The position numbers and the translations under genes are program-made. This document shows, one piece after another, positions 5,898 through 15,802 of a stretch of DNA of 21,013 nt. The stretch spans positions 1 through 21,013 of the forward strand of contig SKYC01000020.1 in assembly GCA_007128085.1 (NCBI GenBank), written 5' to 3'. The DNA comes from Saprospiraceae bacterium. GTDB lineage: Bacteria; Bacteroidota; Bacteroidia; Chitinophagales; Saprospiraceae. The number at the start of each line of letters is the position of its first letter. Position 1 is the first letter of the stretch. Under the pieces are notes generated by a model. That model searched no databases and had not been told where the DNA came from. It saw only the letters and a list, made by a program, of their open reading frames with translations.

Positions 5898-8800
5898 ATG
5901 GTCAGAAGTAGTTTGGTGGTGTGGTGGTTTTGCTGCTTCAGCGTCATTTATTCACAGGAAAATTTCAATTTGGAATTGCTTTCCAATTTTGATTATACGC
6001 CTATGGTTAGTGATGTATGGGGGTATGTAGACTCCAGTGGAATTGAGTATGCCATAGTAGGAGTACAAACGGGGACTTCGATTGTCAGCCTGGAAGATCC
6101 GGAAGACCCGGAAGAAGTGCTTTTTATTGGTGGTGCAACCAGTATTTGGAGGGACATTGTGAGTTGGGAGGACTACATTTATGTAGTAGCGGATCAATCC
6201 GGGACTACTGATGGTATTTTAATCATCGACATGACCGGTGCGCCCAACAATATCCAGTGGAAATTTGAAAACCCCGAGATTACCATCAATGGCAATACGG
6301 AGACATTGAACCGATGCCACAATATTTGGATGGATGAACAGGGCTACGCATATTTGTCCGGCTGCAATATGAATTCAGGGGGCGTTTTGATCATGGATAT
6401 GGCCACCGATCCGTGGAATCCTGAATTTCTGGGTGCCTCAGCAGCGGTGTATTCTCACGACAATTACACGCGGGATGGAATCATGTACAGCGCGGAAATA
6501 TACGTGGGCGGTTTTGCCATTTACGATGTATCCGATCCGGAGGATGTAATCCTCATCAATGAGCAGACAACCAGTTCGAGTTTTACCCACAATTGCTGGC
6601 TGTCCGATGACGACAATTATCTGTTTACCACCGATGAGGTTGCCAATGCCTACGTCGATGCGTACGATGTATCCGACCCGTACGATATTAAATTCCTTTC
6701 TTCATTTCGTCCAAAAACAAACGAGGGGGAAGGGGTTATACCCCACAACGTACACTATCACGAGGGATACCTGGTCGTTTCCTGGTATACCGATGGAGTA
6801 ATTATCATCGATGCCCACGAACCGGAAAACCTGGTCAAAGTGGCTCAGTACGATACGTACTCGGGCAGCCACGGGGGAACCAATGGTTGCTGGGGTGCCT
6901 ACCCTTACTTGCCCTCCGGACTGGTATTGGCTTCTGATCGGCAGACCGGATTGTATGTTTTGGAACCCACCTATGTTCGGGCCTGTTATCTGGAGGGAAA
7001 TGTGACTTCAGCGACAGACGGATCCAATATCAACAATGTCGAAGTTGAAATTTTGACGGATTTCCCCAATGGAACAACCACCGGTCCGGATGGAAAGTAC
7101 AAAACCGGAACCCCGGACGAGGGGACCTGGGAGGTTTCCTTTTCACACCCCGATTATCAGGATACCATCCTGGAAGTGGAGTTTATTTCTGCGGAAATAG
7201 TCGTACTCGACCTGGAGCTCCAACCAAACCCCTGTACCCCACCTGCCGTTCAGGCCTCTGATTTTGAAGTACTGGAAACAGCTTCCGGGCAGTTGGAAAT
7301 CGGGTGGGAGCGAGGCAGTGGCACCCAGGTGCTGGTGCTGTGCAAAGAAGGTGGGTTTGTCGATGAAATGCCGGAGGAGGGAGAGGTTTATTCAGCCAAT
7401 TCCGTATTTGGAATGGGAGATGAGCTGGGCAATGGCAATTTTGCCGTGTATTCGGGAACGGGATCCAGTACTTTGGTTACCGGCCTTGAACCCGATACGG
7501 AATACGGCTTTGCCATCATTGAGTTTTTCATCCACTCAGTCTGTTATTTGACGCCACCTCTTGCCGACCTGGCTGCGACCGATCCGCTCCAATCCGATCT
7601 CGAAGTGGTAAAAACCTCTTCGGTCAGTGAAGCTTATCCCGGGGACACGCTGACTTTCACCCTTGAAATCACCAATTACGGACCGGATCAAAACTCCGGG
7701 GTTTCCGTTACAGACTACCTGCCCGAAGAACTCTTGTACCTGGATTCTGACCCGACAGGTAATCACGACAATGGTGTGGTGGAATGGAATTTGGGAAGCA
7801 TGGGTGTAGGGCAGGTTACGGTCATTGAACTGGAGGTGATTGTAGATGAGGATGCAGAAGAGGGGGGCGTTGTGAATTCTGCAGAGGTAGTGGGTGATAT
7901 AAGTGATCCCAACCCCGCAAACAATTCCGATAATTCCGAGGTGGAAATTTTGTGCCTTCCCGATCACGAATGTCAGGAAAATATAGTGGTTTACGTGGAA
8001 GAGGAAACCTGTGAAGCCCAGGCATTTTTTGACCAGGAGGGATGCAGTTACAGCAGCGGGGATTATTTTTCTGAGGGAATACACAAACTTTCATGCTCTT
8101 TTACCAACTCCTGTGGAGACGCAGATAGTTGCACTTTCAACATTTCGGTTTTAGATACCATAGCTCCGGAAATTATTCACTGCCCGGTGACGAGAACTGT
8201 AATCGCCTGCAGCCTGGATGAAATTACAGGCCCGGATTACGCCACAGAACTGAGTCTTTCTACCCTGGCTGAATTTTCCGACGGGAACAATCAGGGAGAG
8301 GCAAGTGATAATTGTGAATTGGGCCAAATTCAGTACATCGACTCAGAGGGGCAGGACTGCCCGTACGAAATTACCAGAATTTGGCTGGTGGAAGACGAAT
8401 CGGGCAATGAGACCAGTTGTGAGCAAACTATTTTTGTCAATCCCCCTGCACTGGTTTTAGCGTGTCCCGATATTTTAGTATACAACTCATGTTTGACACA
8501 GACGGATGTCGATTTTGCCTTCTTTGATTGGTTAAATGATGCGGAGTGGAGCGGGGGGTGTGATCCGACTATGCACCACGACCATACAGAACCGCCGTCG
8601 AATTGTGGTGGAGAGGTGACCGTAACATTTACCCTTTCCGATAATTGCGGACAAGAGCTCGAGTGTATCAGTACTTTTGAGGTTGCTGAAAACACAGAAC
8701 TGGAAGTTGATTGCCCCGAAAACACAGTGGTTGAAACCGCAGAAGACGATTGTTTTTTTACGATTGATAGCGACAGCCTAAATCCCGTGCTTCAGTCGAG

Positions 8801-10457
8801 TTGTGGAAACGCGGAAATGAGTTTCTCCGTTTCGGGCGCCATGGATACCACCGGCACCGGCAGCCTGGAGGGATTGAAATTTCCGGCGGGAGTCGCCGTG
8901 GTGGTATGGACCATTTCCGATTTGTGCAGTGAGAAAATTTGCAGCTTTGAAATTGAAGTGGTGGATCAGCAGGTTCCCGGGCTAAATTGTCCGGCAGATA
9001 CTACAGTGGTGGTTTCTCTGGGAACCGACAGTGTATTTGTAGAACTGGAACAGGCACAAGCGACCGACAATTGTGGTGTATTATCGGTAGAAAACGATTA
9101 CAATTCCGGGGGAGCAGATGCATCGGATTACTTCACTGTCGATACTCATGTAATAAGTTTTACCGCTACTGATTCGGCCGGAAATTCTGCGGAATGTCTG
9201 ACCACTGTGTTTGTTGAATGGGAGCAGGGAAGCGGGGAATTCCTCATTTCGGGAGCTGTAGAATTTCACGATGGCGGGTCATTGGAGGATGTAGAATTAA
9301 TACTAACAGGCGACATAAGCGATACGGTTTTTACCAATCAGGCCGGGTCTTATTCTGTTATCGTGGATGAAGGTACAGATATTACTGTGACTCCGGTCAA
9401 AGAGGGCGATTGGTTGGATGGCCTGTCCACTTTTGACTTGTTGTTGATTCAGAGCCACATCATTTTCCTGGATCGATTCGACAGTCCCTACCAGTACATT
9501 GCCGCAGATGCCAACAATGACGGATTGGTCAATACCATGGATCTGATTTATTTGCAAAAAATCATTCTCGGAAATTTAACTTCTATAAGCGGAAATACTC
9601 CGTGGCGTTTCATACCTGAAGATTTTACGTTCGCTGACCCGGACAACCCCCTGGTTGAAAACTGGCCGGACACCGTGGCCTATTTCAATGTAGATGAAAA
9701 TAAGACGGGGGAAGGCTGGCTGGGAATTAAAGTGGGCGATTTGAATGGGAGCGTGATGAATTCAGGTGATCGCAGAGTGGTGGAAGAATTGAAATTGAAA
9801 GTAGACTTTGAACGCGGATTTGCGGAGGGAGAAAGGGCGGTCATTCGTCTGGCAGAAGAGGCTCTGTTGTATGGATTTCAAATGGAATGGCAGTATTCAG
9901 TTGATCAATTGGAGTACAAGGGCATGGACTCCTCACTCAAAATCCCGGCGGGAAGTCAGTTTTTTGTGGATGAGGAAAATGGTACCATTCGGTTTATCTG
10001 GTTCGATGTCTTTGGACAAACTTTTCCGGAGAAAACAGATTTGGTGTCCATTGAATTTAAAGAGAAAACCCCCGGGATAAATGCAGCGGATCACTTCACG
10101 CTGGTTCATCGCTCCGGAAGCTGGTACAGTGAGGCTTATTTGTCGGATAAGAGACTGGCCAACCTGAAGTTGGTCCGCGATGATTTCGATGCCCATGCGG
10201 GGTATGAGCTTCATCAAAACAGACCCAATCCCTTTACTCAGCGAACCTATATTCCTTTTCGTTTACCGGAGAGAAAAGAGGTAACTTTAGAGGTGTTTGA
10301 CAACAGTGGCCGCGTGTTGTTTAAAAAGTCCCTGCAGGGGCGCGCGGGATGGAACGAACTGAAAGTACATCTACCGGAGGCGCCGGGTGGTATATTGTTT
10401 TACAGGCTTTCGGCCGGAGACTGGAGTGCGGTAAAAAAGATGTCGCAGATTGATTGA
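5898..10457 (+). CDS. Multidomain T9SS surface protein: choice-of-anchor B, DUF11, HYR-like, dockerin-like, sorting domain
   Basis: A predicted 1519-residue exported protein. Domain order: signal peptide (1-20); choice-of-anchor B propeller-like domain (about 25-357, with repeated IYDVSDPEDV and IIDAHEPENL blades and the HNCW and HNVHYHEGY motifs); carboxypeptidase-regulatory-like fold (about 361-443); fibronectin III-like domain (about 446-563, LVTGLEPDTEYGFAI); DUF11 repeat (about 566-685, NYGPDQNSGVSVTDYLP); Cys-rich HYR-like domains (about 686-1108, with TIAPEIIHCP, ATDNCG and FTATDSAGN signatures); a Cna-B-like domain (about 1115-1170); a dockerin-like pair (about 1175-1226, ADANNDGLVNTMDLIYLQK); a beta region ending in GIKVGDLNGSV; a further beta domain; and a T9SS type A sorting domain (about 1432-1519, ELHQNRPNPFTQRTYIPF). 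It is a single gene with no co-directional neighbour. The ligand is unknown; adhesion or polymer binding is inference. Confidence 0.92.
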   Translation: MVRSSLVVWWFCCFSVIYSQENFNLELLSNFDYTPMVSDVWGYVDSSGIEYAIVGVQTGTSIVSLEDPEDPEEVLFIGGATSIWRDIVSWEDYIYVVADQSGTTDGILIIDMTGAPNNIQWKFENPEITINGNTETLNRCHNIWMDEQGYAYLSGCNMNSGGVLIMDMATDPWNPEFLGASAAVYSHDNYTRDGIMYSAEIYVGGFAIYDVSDPEDVILINEQTTSSSFTHNCWLSDDDNYLFTTDEVANAYVDAYDVSDPYDIKFLSSFRPKTNEGEGVIPHNVHYHEGYLVVSWYTDGVIIIDAHEPENLVKVAQYDTYSGSHGGTNGCWGAYPYLPSGLVLASDRQTGLYVLEPTYVRACYLEGNVTSATDGSNINNVEVEILTDFPNGTTTGPDGKYKTGTPDEGTWEVSFSHPDYQDTILEVEFISAEIVVLDLELQPNPCTPPAVQASDFEVLETASGQLEIGWERGSGTQVLVLCKEGGFVDEMPEEGEVYSANSVFGMGDELGNGNFAVYSGTGSSTLVTGLEPDTEYGFAIIEFFIHSVCYLTPPLADLAATDPLQSDLEVVKTSSVSEAYPGDTLTFTLEITNYGPDQNSGVSVTDYLPEELLYLDSDPTGNHDNGVVEWNLGSMGVGQVTVIELEVIVDEDAEEGGVVNSAEVVGDISDPNPANNSDNSEVEILCLPDHECQENIVVYVEEETCEAQAFFDQEGCSYSSGDYFSEGIHKLSCSFTNSCGDADSCTFNISVLDTIAPEIIHCPVTRTVIACSLDEITGPDYATELSLSTLAEFSDGNNQGEASDNCELGQIQYIDSEGQDCPYEITRIWLVEDESGNETSCEQTIFVNPPALVLACPDILVYNSCLTQTDVDFAFFDWLNDAEWSGGCDPTMHHDHTEPPSNCGGEVTVTFTLSDNCGQELECISTFEVAENTELEVDCPENTVVETAEDDCFFTIDSDSLNPVLQSSCGNAEMSFSVSGAMDTTGTGSLEGLKFPAGVAVVVWTISDLCSEKICSFEIEVVDQQVPGLNCPADTTVVVSLGTDSVFVELEQAQATDNCGVLSVENDYNSGGADASDYFTVDTHVISFTATDSAGNSAECLTTVFVEWEQGSGEFLISGAVEFHDGGSLEDVELILTGDISDTVFTNQAGSYSVIVDEGTDITVTPVKEGDWLDGLSTFDLLLIQSHIIFLDRFDSPYQYIAADANNDGLVNTMDLIYLQKIILGNLTSISGNTPWRFIPEDFTFADPDNPLVENWPDTVAYFNVDENKTGEGWLGIKVGDLNGSVMNSGDRRVVEELKLKVDFERGFAEGERAVIRLAEEALLYGFQMEWQYSVDQLEYKGMDSSLKIPAGSQFFVDEENGTIRFIWFDVFGQTFPEKTDLVSIEFKEKTPGINAADHFTLVHRSGSWYSEAYLSDKRLANLKLVRDDFDAHAGYELHQNRPNPFTQRTYIPFRLPERKEVTLEVFDNSGRVLFKKSLQGRAGWNELKVHLPEAPGGILFYRLSAGDWSAVKKMSQID

Positions 10458-10463
10458 TGCCTG

Positions 10464-11867
10464 TCAACAGAGGTACGCCTCCCCTTTCTCGGGTAAAATA
10501 ATGTTTTTAAACCCCTTTTTAATAAGCGTTTTTGAAAAGGCCTCGGCCGCACTTTCTTCTGCGTGAACCAGAAAAATTTTCTTGCATTTTTCCTTTTGAT
10601 TTTTCAGGTAATCCAGCAATTCATCCCGATCGGCATGTGCTGAAAAAGAGTCCATGGATATGATCCTGGCCCGCACCTTTTTTTGTTCGCCAAAAAGCGT
10701 AACGGTTTCGGGTTCGGTTTTCAGGTAATGTCCCGTAGTACCGACTGCGCAAAAACCGACAAAAAGCACGGTGTTTTCAGCCTTATCGATATTGTTGGCC
10801 AGGTGATGCCTGATTCGTCCGGCATTGGCCATTCCCGCTGAGGACACTATGATACAAGGCCCTTTTACCAGATTGATTTCCTTGGATCCCTCTACTTCGG
10901 TAACGTAATTGAGTTGATTGAACCCAAAGGGATCCGGATCGAACTCAATGTAGTCCTGCAATTTTTGATCGTAGCATTCGGGATGTAGGCGAAAAATTCG
11001 GGTGGCATTGACGCTGAGGGGACTGTCGACAAATACAGGAATCTTTGGAAGAATGTTTTCGTTTTCCATTTGATCGAGCATGTAAATAATCTCCTGAGTT
11101 CTGCCCAGTGAAAAGGCGGGGATGATCAACTTTCCCTCGTTTTTTACACAAGTTCGCTCTATGATCCGATGCAGTTTTTTATACTCATTGGGAGGAGAAT
11201 CGTGTGAACGATCGCCATAGGTGGCTTCTGTGATGAGAAAATCCACTGGATCCATAGGCACGGGATCTTTTAGAATGGGACGGTTTGGTCTGCCAATATC
11301 GCCTGTAAATCCCAGTGTTTTTTCACTCCCATTTTCACGTATTTTTAATTGAACAGAAGCACTGCCTAAAATATGTCCTGCATCGCGGAATAAAAATGAC
11401 AATTGACCATTCACTACATTCCATCGGTCGTAATTGATAGTGATAAACTGAGAAAGGGCTGTATATACATCCGTCGTATCGTACAGCGGTTCACTAAACC
11501 TGGGTTTTTCTCCTTTTTTGGCGGCCCGTTTTTCCTCGTAGTACTGATCGTATTCCTGAATTTTGGCACTGTCAAGCAGCATAATCAATGCGAGACTTCT
11601 CGTGGCCGGAGTGCTGTAAATATTGCCCTTGAACCCGTCTTTTACCAGTTTGGGCAATCTGCCAATATGATCTATGTGGGCGTGTGAAAGTATGACGCAA
11701 TCCACTTCTGAGGGATCGAATCCCCACTCCCGATTCTTTTTGTCTGTATCGTCTTCACTCCCCTGGAACATGCCGCATTCCAGAAGAATGCTGAATCCGT
11801 TGTCGAGGGTAACCAAATGAGAACTGCCTGTTACTTCTTTTACTGCTCCGTGAAAGCTGATTTTCAT
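10464..11867 (-). CDS. Metallo-beta-lactamase-fold beta-CASP RNA hydrolase
   Basis: A 467-residue zinc-dependent hydrolase of the CPSF73/YSH1-like group, probably cytosolic RNA processing or decay. From the ATG at 11867: the core strand KISFHGAVKEVTGSSHL; metal motif HAHIDH (H62, H64, D66, H67); H165 in DAGHILGSA; D190 in FTGDIGR; beta-CASP motif A region at E214 (TEATYGDR); IIPAFSLGRTQE; VSSAGMANAGR (341-351); and the C-terminal FSAHAD His411. All catalytic positions are intact. A TTG-started extension to 11936 adds 23 low-quality residues, so I use the ATG. The stop lies only six bases from the stop of the convergent surface-protein gene. RNA as substrate is known for the family, not shown here. 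Confidence 0.92.
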   Translation of the reverse strand: MKISFHGAVKEVTGSSHLVTLDNGFSILLECGMFQGSEDDTDKKNREWGFDPSEVDCVILSHAHIDHIGRLPKLVKDGFKGNIYSTPATRSLALIMLLDSAKIQEYDQYYEEKRAAKKGEKPRFSEPLYDTTDVYTALSQFITINYDRWNVVNGQLSFLFRDAGHILGSASVQLKIRENGSEKTLGFTGDIGRPNRPILKDPVPMDPVDFLITEATYGDRSHDSPPNEYKKLHRIIERTCVKNEGKLIIPAFSLGRTQEIIYMLDQMENENILPKIPVFVDSPLSVNATRIFRLHPECYDQKLQDYIEFDPDPFGFNQLNYVTEVEGSKEINLVKGPCIIVSSAGMANAGRIRHHLANNIDKAENTVLFVGFCAVGTTGHYLKTEPETVTLFGEQKKVRARIISMDSFSAHADRDELLDYLKNQKEKCKKIFLVHAEESAAEAFSKTLIKKGFKNIILPEKGEAYLC

Positions 11868-12038
11868 GTTTTTTCTTTTATTCGAATCTGAACCCGTCCA
11901 TCCCGATCGCCGGGTATTTTTCCTGAACTCACCCAATGTCTAAAAAATGTTGGTGATGGGGTGGTCTGTCCATGCCGTCGTTTTTTTAATTTTTTCAACT
12001 CTGTAAGGTACTATTTAATATTTCTTTTGAAAAGTATT

Positions 12039-13982
12039 TTAGAAAAAATCGGGGTACAACCGGTAGTTGATAAAGAAGATGAAAAGCGATACCAAAGCGA
12101 TATTTATGCTCCCGTAAAGAATCAATTCGAAAAGAGAAGAATGCTTCACGGCCCGAAGATAGTAAATCAGAGAAAAAACGATGCCCACCGCGATAAAGGG
12201 AGTTGAAATAAAAATCCATTTAGCCTCCGGAATCAGTCCCACTAATATCAAGATGTTGTACTGATCGGCCGTTTGCATTATATACCAAAGGAGACGTCCG
12301 CAAAATATCAAAGTCACCAGTGAAGTGAGCCGCATAATCAGGTTTCTGTGAAGTAGTGCTGGCGCAGGTTTAGATTTTTTGAAGAAACACCAAATTCCGG
12401 TGACAAAGCTGACGGCCAAAGTGAGCATTAACAAGCCGACGGTCAACAGTATCCAGAAGTTAAAATCCTGTGTTATGGCCAAACTGAGGCTGCCAATCCG
12501 CGGATTGAAATACAAATCCGGTACCCATTGAACGGGATTTAAGTGCAACTCCTCAATACAGTCGCTTTTGGGCTCCCGATGTGGACGGTCGATAAAAGAC
12601 GAACTGATATCCCTGGCACAGGCAGGCCCCAGACTCACCCCGTGACCCACACCGGGGAATTCAAAAAAATACCCCTTTTGGAAAAAGGCGGTCATGGCCA
12701 ATCCCATGAAGGGTGGCGTTATAGGGTCGGTAGTTCCCGATAAGATGAGGGCTGGAACATCACTGACAAAAGGCTGGACCTCGGTGGAGTCCAAATCCAT
12801 AAAATCAATGTTTCGGTAAATTTCTTCGTCCGCATCAAAGTAAGCGAGTGCATTGTACAGGGGATCGTTCTCAGAAACTTCCTCAAAATTCATAATCAGA
12901 CCGTAATCGTAATGGGAGACCAATGTATAGATGGAAGTGGAAAGACTGTTGTGTCGGTTTTTTAACAGAGGGTATAGATTGTAGAAAACCTCGGTTTCAT
13001 TTTGTTCTATGGCCTTGATCAGCCAGGGGATGGCCGGGTAAAACTGGCGAAAATACATGAGTTGGTGAAAGGTGAGGTGAAGATCGTGGAAATTGATATA
13101 CATGGGATCTTCGCCAAGGTGGCCTTGATCCCCGTTGACCATAATGGGCTCATTCCGGTGAAAATTGAGGGTTTCAAAAAAGTATTCAGCGAGCTTTGGA
13201 AAAGCATTGGCACACTCGGGGCTGTTGCGACAGGTTTCGAAGAAGTTATTCAATCCCAGTCGGTAGGAGGGCAAAAAAGAACCGAGCAATGGGTAGTCGA
13301 TGGGTACGGGAGAGTCGAGAATTACGGAGCGAATGCCCTCCGGATAATCGCGGACATAAGCCTGACTGATTCGGGTGCCGTAGGAGATTCCGTAAAGATT
13401 CCACTCCTGGATTCCCAGGGCTTTTCTGAGGGCTTCAAGGTCTTTTATTACATGGGGCGTGGTGTATAAATTGGGATCGATTTTTTGTTCCTCCAATTCC
13501 CCCCAGCACGCCTTTAACAACTCTTTCTTTTCTTCTTTCAGCTGTTGCGGATTGAGATTCCGGGTGATCATATCCCAAATCTGATCTTCCAATTGGGGAC
13601 ATAAGGCCGGTTGAGAATGCCCGATGCCCCTGAAGTCGAGAAGAATGAGGTCTCTGTTTTGTCTCAGATAATGCCCGTGCAACCGTTCAAAGCCGGTAAA
13701 AGTCTTTCCGCCGGGACCCCCTGACAGAAAGACGATGGGGTCTTTTGTAGCATTTTCATTTTTAGCCTGGAGTATGGAAACAGCGATCTTCAATTGCCTT
13801 CCCTCCGGTCGGTCTCTGTCTTCTGGAACAGTGAGGTAGGCAAATCGAACCCTGTCGTCCCCCTCGTAGGGGTCGCAATCTTCCAGAAAACAATCGGTAT
13901 AATCCAGGCGGTATTCGGAGGTGTTTCCAAAGGTCTGAAAAGCAGTCATCAAAAAGAAAAAAAGTAGTAGCAATACTCGCAT
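12039..13982 (-). CDS. Exported alpha/beta-hydrolase (prolyl aminopeptidase/TAP-like, S33) with C-terminal membrane domain
   Basis: 647 residues from the ATG at 13982 (residue numbers below use this start). Signal peptide RVLLLLFFFLMTAFQTFG; oxyanion-hole SGGPGG (about 87-92); RGIGHSQPALCP (about 118-129); nucleophile elbow GISYGT with Ser200; an acidic residue in SGTTDPITPP (Asp419); His447 in GVGHGV; then four or five hydrophobic helices (about 508-640). The first 490 residues match TAP-type S33 peptidases/hydrolases that cleave N-terminal residues, esters or amides outside the cytoplasm. The membrane tail is not part of the usual fold and would tether the enzyme. A GTG start at 14003 adds seven residues (RKKIKS) and cannot be excluded; the ATG is preceded by an A-rich run. 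It follows the SLC13 transporter gene by 38 bases and is probably the last gene of the cysQ operon. The substrate is unknown. Confidence 0.88.
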   Translation of the reverse strand: MRVLLLLFFFLMTAFQTFGNTSEYRLDYTDCFLEDCDPYEGDDRVRFAYLTVPEDRDRPEGRQLKIAVSILQAKNENATKDPIVFLSGGPGGKTFTGFERLHGHYLRQNRDLILLDFRGIGHSQPALCPQLEDQIWDMITRNLNPQQLKEEKKELLKACWGELEEQKIDPNLYTTPHVIKDLEALRKALGIQEWNLYGISYGTRISQAYVRDYPEGIRSVILDSPVPIDYPLLGSFLPSYRLGLNNFFETCRNSPECANAFPKLAEYFFETLNFHRNEPIMVNGDQGHLGEDPMYINFHDLHLTFHQLMYFRQFYPAIPWLIKAIEQNETEVFYNLYPLLKNRHNSLSTSIYTLVSHYDYGLIMNFEEVSENDPLYNALAYFDADEEIYRNIDFMDLDSTEVQPFVSDVPALILSGTTDPITPPFMGLAMTAFFQKGYFFEFPGVGHGVSLGPACARDISSSFIDRPHREPKSDCIEELHLNPVQWVPDLYFNPRIGSLSLAITQDFNFWILLTVGLLMLTLAVSFVTGIWCFFKKSKPAPALLHRNLIMRLTSLVTLIFCGRLLWYIMQTADQYNILILVGLIPEAKWIFISTPFIAVGIVFSLIYYLRAVKHSSLFELILYGSINIALVSLFIFFINYRLYPDFF

Positions 13983-14020
13983 GGATTTAATTTTTTTTCT
14001 CACTGTAAATGGGGATTTCC

Positions 14021-15802
14021 TCAGAGACGGATCGGATAAAAAGTCATAACAAAGCCAATCACAATGATGCCGTAAATGAGGGTGAAGGGAATGCCAATTT
14101 TTAGAAAATCTCTGGTTTTGTAGCTTCCGGGACCCATGACCATGAGGTTGGTTTGATAGCTAACCGGAGTGAGAAAGGCTGCCGATGCAGCGAATGCCAG
14201 GGTCAGGTATACCGGTGTGGGGTTGAGTTGGAGGTCATTGATGAGTTGGTACACCAGAGGAAACATAATACTGATTGCGGCCGCATTGGTAATAAAGGAG
14301 GTAAACAACAAAGTGAGTCCAAACACCCCGATCAGGATGAATACCACGGGTAGATTTTGTAAATAGGCAATGGCAGGACTCGCAATGATTTCAGCGCCTC
14401 CGGTATTGATGAATGCCATACCCAATGTTATGGCACTTCCCAATATAATGAACAAGTCCAGGCTCACATTTTTCTTGGTTTCTTCTTCCGAGAGTAGGTT
14501 GAGTAAAACTCCACTGCCGAGAATAATCAAAAGTCCTACAAAGAGCGACAGGAGTTGAGCAACAATGGCGGCGATGGACAGAAAGGTGATGGCACCGATG
14601 GCCCTTTTTTTCCAAATGGAGTGAGTCTCCGTTTTTTCGATCACTGAAACGGTGTAAAAATTGTGGTTTTTATTGCTCAGTTGTTGAAAGTTGGTACCCG
14701 CTGAAAGCAAAAGCAAATCCCCGGCACAGAGAGGGATTTCACCAAGTTTTCCGCGCAACCGGGCCCCTTTTCTGTGAATACCGATTACCGCTGCGTCAAA
14801 GGCCTCTCTGAAGTCCACTTGCTTGAGGGTTTTACCCTCCAGTGAAGAGTTAAACGGAACGACGACCTCCACGATGTCAGAACTCTCCGATAATTTAAAC
14901 TCTTCATTTTTTGCCCAACTGAGCCCGGGAGTATTTTTAACGAGAGCTAAAACCCCGCTTTTTTCCCCTGCAAAGTACAATTTATCGCCTTTTTTGATTA
15001 CCTCCTCCGGCCCTACAGGTCGAATAATCTGATTTCTACTCCGATGTATTTCAGCCAGGAAAATGCCATCCAGGTTTCTCAATTTCGCTTCGGAAACGGT
15101 TTTTCCAATAAAGTCCGAATTTCCACTGATGGTGGTTTCCGTTAAATACCTTCGCATATTGGCTTTTACGTCATCTATGGGATTGACGTGATCCGGCAAT
15201 AATCTCTGTGAAAACAGAACCAGAAAGAGAATTACCGCCATTAATACCAGGATTCCGGGCAGTAAAAAATCGGCAAAAGTCAGTGAGGGATGCCCTGAGG
15301 AAACTATGAATCCAATCAAAACGAGGTTGGTACTGGTACCGATGGGTGTCATCATCCCCCCTACAATGGCTGCGTAAGATAGCGGAAGGTAGAGTTTAGA
15401 AGGGGACACTTTGTTGTTTTGACTCCATTTGTATACATAGGGAATCATGAGAGCAACGATGGGAGTGTTGTTCATGATGGCCGATAAGCTGCCCACCGAG
15501 ACAGACATGCGAAAAAGTAAACCGCGTGGTTTATTGGCAGAGCCGAACAACTTATCGAATAACTGGACCAGGTTGAATGTTTTGCTGAGCATGTGAGATA
15601 CCAGTATCAGAAGGAATATGGTCAAAATGCTCTTGTTGGAAAAACCACTTAAAAAGTCATCTACGGGAATTACACCGACCGTGAGGAGGATCAAAACACC
15701 CACCAGAAAAACAATAGAGGGGCGGTATTTGTCCCATAGCAAAAAGATAACCACCAGGGCCAAAACCGCAATTACTAACCAGGTCTGCCATTCAACGATC
15801 AT
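14021..15802 (-). CDS. SLC13-family permease with two RCK_C domains, probable sulfate transporter
   Basis: 593 residues. N-terminal membrane half (1-200) with the DASS substrate motifs NNTP (111-114) and GTSTN (155-159). Two cytosolic RCK_C/TrkA-C domains follow (about 219-287 and 306-370), each with the VIKKGDKLYFAG / LCAGDLLLLSAG strand-turn. The second membrane half (400-593) has the mirrored TNAAA and TPVSYQTN motifs. This architecture is the SLT/SAC1-like branch of SLC13, whose characterised members move sulfate, and the next gene upstream is cysQ. Its start overlaps the cysQ stop by 11 bases, so translational coupling is likely. Sulfate as substrate is inference from family plus context; other dianions such as dicarboxylates cannot be excluded. 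Confidence 0.9.
   Translation of the reverse strand: MIVEWQTWLVIAVLALVVIFLLWDKYRPSIVFLVGVLILLTVGVIPVDDFLSGFSNKSILTIFLLILVSHMLSKTFNLVQLFDKLFGSANKPRGLLFRMSVSVGSLSAIMNNTPIVALMIPYVYKWSQNNKVSPSKLYLPLSYAAIVGGMMTPIGTSTNLVLIGFIVSSGHPSLTFADFLLPGILVLMAVILFLVLFSQRLLPDHVNPIDDVKANMRRYLTETTISGNSDFIGKTVSEAKLRNLDGIFLAEIHRSRNQIIRPVGPEEVIKKGDKLYFAGEKSGVLALVKNTPGLSWAKNEEFKLSESSDIVEVVVPFNSSLEGKTLKQVDFREAFDAAVIGIHRKGARLRGKLGEIPLCAGDLLLLSAGTNFQQLSNKNHNFYTVSVIEKTETHSIWKKRAIGAITFLSIAAIVAQLLSLFVGLLIILGSGVLLNLLSEEETKKNVSLDLFIILGSAITLGMAFINTGGAEIIASPAIAYLQNLPVVFILIGVFGLTLLFTSFITNAAAISIMFPLVYQLINDLQLNPTPVYLTLAFAASAAFLTPVSYQTNLMVMGPGSYKTRDFLKIGIPFTLIYGIIVIGFVMTFYPIRL

Noticed and set aside
11868..11936. 23-residue TTG-started N-terminal extension of the beta-CASP hydrolase
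   Set aside because: The family fold begins at the ATG at 11867 (MKISFHGAVKEVTG) and the extension shows no family resemblance.
12017..12038. 22-base A+T-rich hairpin just after the hydrolase stop, possible terminator
   Set aside because: The stem is two 4-bp blocks with a mismatch and a G-U pair, is nearly all A/T, and no T-run follows on the minus strand.
13002..13469. 155-codon plus-strand frame inside the hydrolase gene
   Set aside because: It is antisense to the catalytic region of a well-supported hydrolase.
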